From Betaproteobacteria bacterium Ga0077532 (GTDB lineage Bacteria > Pseudomonadota > Gammaproteobacteria > Burkholderiales > Ga0077523), in NCBI GenBank assembly GCA_001464895.1, contig LNEE01000024.1, positions 62,001 through 126,000 of the forward strand: a stretch of DNA of 64,000 nucleotides. Reading direction: 5' to 3'. Shown here one piece after another: positions 28,501-31,500 of this stretch. A model generated the notes under the pieces. The model saw only the letters and a list, made by a program, of their open reading frames with translations. It searched no databases and was not told where the DNA came from. Numbering within the stretch: the first letter of the stretch is position 1; each line of letters opens with the position of its first letter. The translations under genes and the position numbers were made by a program.

Positions 28501-31500
28501 GCTGACCGAGATGTCGGCGAGACCGCGGACCTGGTCGAGCACCTGCTGCGCGTCGACACGAAGGAAGTTGAGGAGGTCCTCCGCGACGCCGGCACTCGCC
28601 GACAGGGCCACGGTCGTGGGGTCGGTGACATCGGCCCAGGTGAAGGTGATGTTGGCCGCGCCGAGATCGAACGGGGCACCGTCGCCGGGCAGGATCGCCG
28701 CGACCCGCGCATCGACGGTCAGGGCGAAGTCGTCCGCCGCGGAGCCCGAGACGGTGAAGTCGAGGGCATCGACGAGGGCGGTCGGGCTGCCGCCGGCGTC
28801 CTCGAGTTCGTCCAGCCGCAGCTTGCCGCCCGGACCTGCGTCCTGCAGCACGAGGTCGAGGCGCAACGACGGATCGACGGCGAGGCTCGCCTCCGCGAGC
28901 GTCACGTCGAGGAAGCCGAGCCGCCCGCCGGCGGTGAGGTCGCCGTCGAGATCGATGTCGCGCACAGTGAGGCGCGAAGCGCCCCCCGCGGTGTCGATGT
29001 AGAAGCCGTCGGCATCCACGCCGAAGACGAGGCGCAGCGTCACTTCCGCGCCGACGTGCAGGGCGCCGCCGAGGTCGACCACACCACCCAGCTGCTCGGT
29101 GAGGATGTCGAGGTCGGCCTGTCCTTCCAGACGTCTCACGATGGTCGCATCGAACCGCGTGTCGCCGGCGGCCTGCGTCAGTGTGACGTTGCCGGCGACG
29201 GTGTCGAGCGCCTCGAGCCTGTCGCGCAACTGCGTCGCGGACAACTCGGAGATGCTGGCGAGGCTGAAGCCGTTCGGCCCCTCCTCGATCAGGCGCTTGA
29301 AGCCCGCCAGGGCCGCGGCGGTGGCGTCGGCCGCCTCGGGCGTGCCCGGGACGAGCGGCTCATCAGAGGCCGGCGCGGTGGTGGCGGTGCTCCGGCCGGT
29401 GAGGGCCCGCGGCAACGAGTTGCCCAGCAGGGCGATCTCGTCCCACGTTCCGTTGGCCGACGCCTCCAGCACGTTGAACAGCAGGTTGATGCCGACGCCG
29501 AACTTTTCCTGCTCGGTGGCAGCGACGATGTTGTTCTGGACGTCCGCCGCGTCGACGTTCTCGTAGGTGACGCGCTGGGTCCTGCCGAAGCGCGTGTCGA
29601 GCACCGCGATGGTCGTGCGTGGCCCGACCGTGGTCGTGGTCGTGAGACCGGCCGCCACACCTTCGAGGATGACGCGGTCGTCCGCGCCGGCACCGCCGTC
29701 GAAGAAGATGCCGTCGCGCAGGCTGATGGGGCCATCGGTGCTGTCGATCGTCAGCGTGTCGTTGCCGCCGCCGCCGAAGATCTCGATCTTCTGCAACGCG
29801 TCGATGGGGACCTGCATGACCAGCGTTTCGAGGAGCCCCGTGCGGATGTCGATGAGGGATGCGTTGTTCGCGTTGCGACGGATCAGGAACTGGTCGTCGC
29901 CGGTGCCGCCGTCGATGCGCAACTGGGGCGTGGCCGCCAGGAAGGTGTCGGCCTCGCCGACCGTCCAGGCACCGCGTCCGAGCGTGCCCGCCACCAGGAC
30001 GTCGTCGCGCGACAGGTTGCGGGGGTTGTCGAACTGCGCGGCGTCGCGCGCGGTGAAGTCGAGGTCGAACACGAGGGCGTTGGGCAGCCCGTTGCCGAAC
30101 TCGGTCCAGGTGCTCCCGGCCACGGGATCCACTGCGCGGTACACACCGGCGGCGCCGCCCGCCAGGACGACCAGCTGGCCTCCCGTACGGACCGCCTCGA
30201 TGCTGCGGAGATCGGGGTTGACCATCCGCGCCGAGACCCACACCCAGGTGTTCGGCGCCGTGCGCCGGAACACGCCGGCGTCCGTGGCGGCGAAGGCGAC
30301 GTCGTGGTTGTCGGGATCGAGCACGATGTCCTGGATGAACGTCGCCGCCGAGATGCGCTCGGTGGTGAAGTCGCCGGCGGCGCCGGTGTCCGCGAAGCGG
30401 ATCAGCACTTCGTTGCCGCGCACCGCGTAGACGACGTCCTCGTTCGCGACGCCGGCCTTGGTGCCGCCGTAGGCGATGGCGGAGAAGAAGGCGTCGTTGC
30501 CGGTGAGCGCATTCGGCAGCGGCACGGCGGCGATGGTGTCGAGACCGTCGTACACGGGTACCGCGGCCGTGCCGATGTTGAGACTCTGATACAAGCCGCC
30601 GACCCCGGCCATCATCCGGCTCGAGTTCACCGCGTTGACGACGTACGGCCACTTCAGGAACGTGTCGACGCGGGTGCGGTCGGCGGCGGAGAAGCCGGAG
30701 AAGCGGTCGGTGGCGCGAATCTCGCCGGTCCCGGCGCTGGTGAGATTGACGACGGCACCGCCGTTGGCGAACGACACCTGGAACGTGTTGGCGGTCGCAT
30801 TCACGACGAACATCCGGCCGAACGGGAAGAGGCCGCCCGGCAGGTTGCCGGTGCTCCGCATCCACACCTGCTGCCCGTTCACGAAACCGTGCGCGGCGCT
30901 CGTGAGGGCGTCGGTGGCCGCGTTGGCCGTCACGACGCGGCTGTCCGCCACCGCCCCGCTCAGGTTGACGAGCCGGTCAGTGCCGGGCACGAGCTGACCA
31001 TTCGCATCGAAGGTCCGTACGCCGAGCAGCGACCAGCTGTTCGACATGCTGTAGCGACGCACCTGCTCGAAGGCCGCATCGGCATCGGTGTTCACCGGCA
31101 CCACGGCCGCCGTGTTGCCGTCACCAGGCCGTGCCGCCACGCGGATCTCGCGCCAGGCGAAGCGCTCGTCGGCTTCGTCGATCACGCCATCGCCGTCGTC
31201 GTCGATGCCGTTCGCCGGTGACGGCTGCTCGGCGATACCGTTGTCCTGGGTGCCGCCGAAGACGGCGTTGTTCAGCGGGTCGTACGCGATGGCGAGCATC
31301 TCGATCGCGCGGAGGTCGTTGTTCAGGACTTCCCAGCGGCTCGCGGACAAGGTCGCGAGGAAGGTGCCGGTGCCCGCCAGCAGGTTGGCGTTGAGCACAT
31401 CCGACGGGTCGAGGGTGAGGGTCTGTGCCGCGACGCCGCGGATCGTGTACTGATCGAAGGTCTGCAGATTGCCCACGCCGGCGTTGGCGGTGACGACCAG

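Noticed and set aside
3016-31221. Very long plus-strand open frames (up to about 2,670 codons) opposite the giant gene
   Set aside because: They are codon-aligned antisense of the giant gene and consist of His/Arg/Glu/Val-rich text without domains. GC-rich Asp/Gly-coding DNA leaves this frame open by composition.
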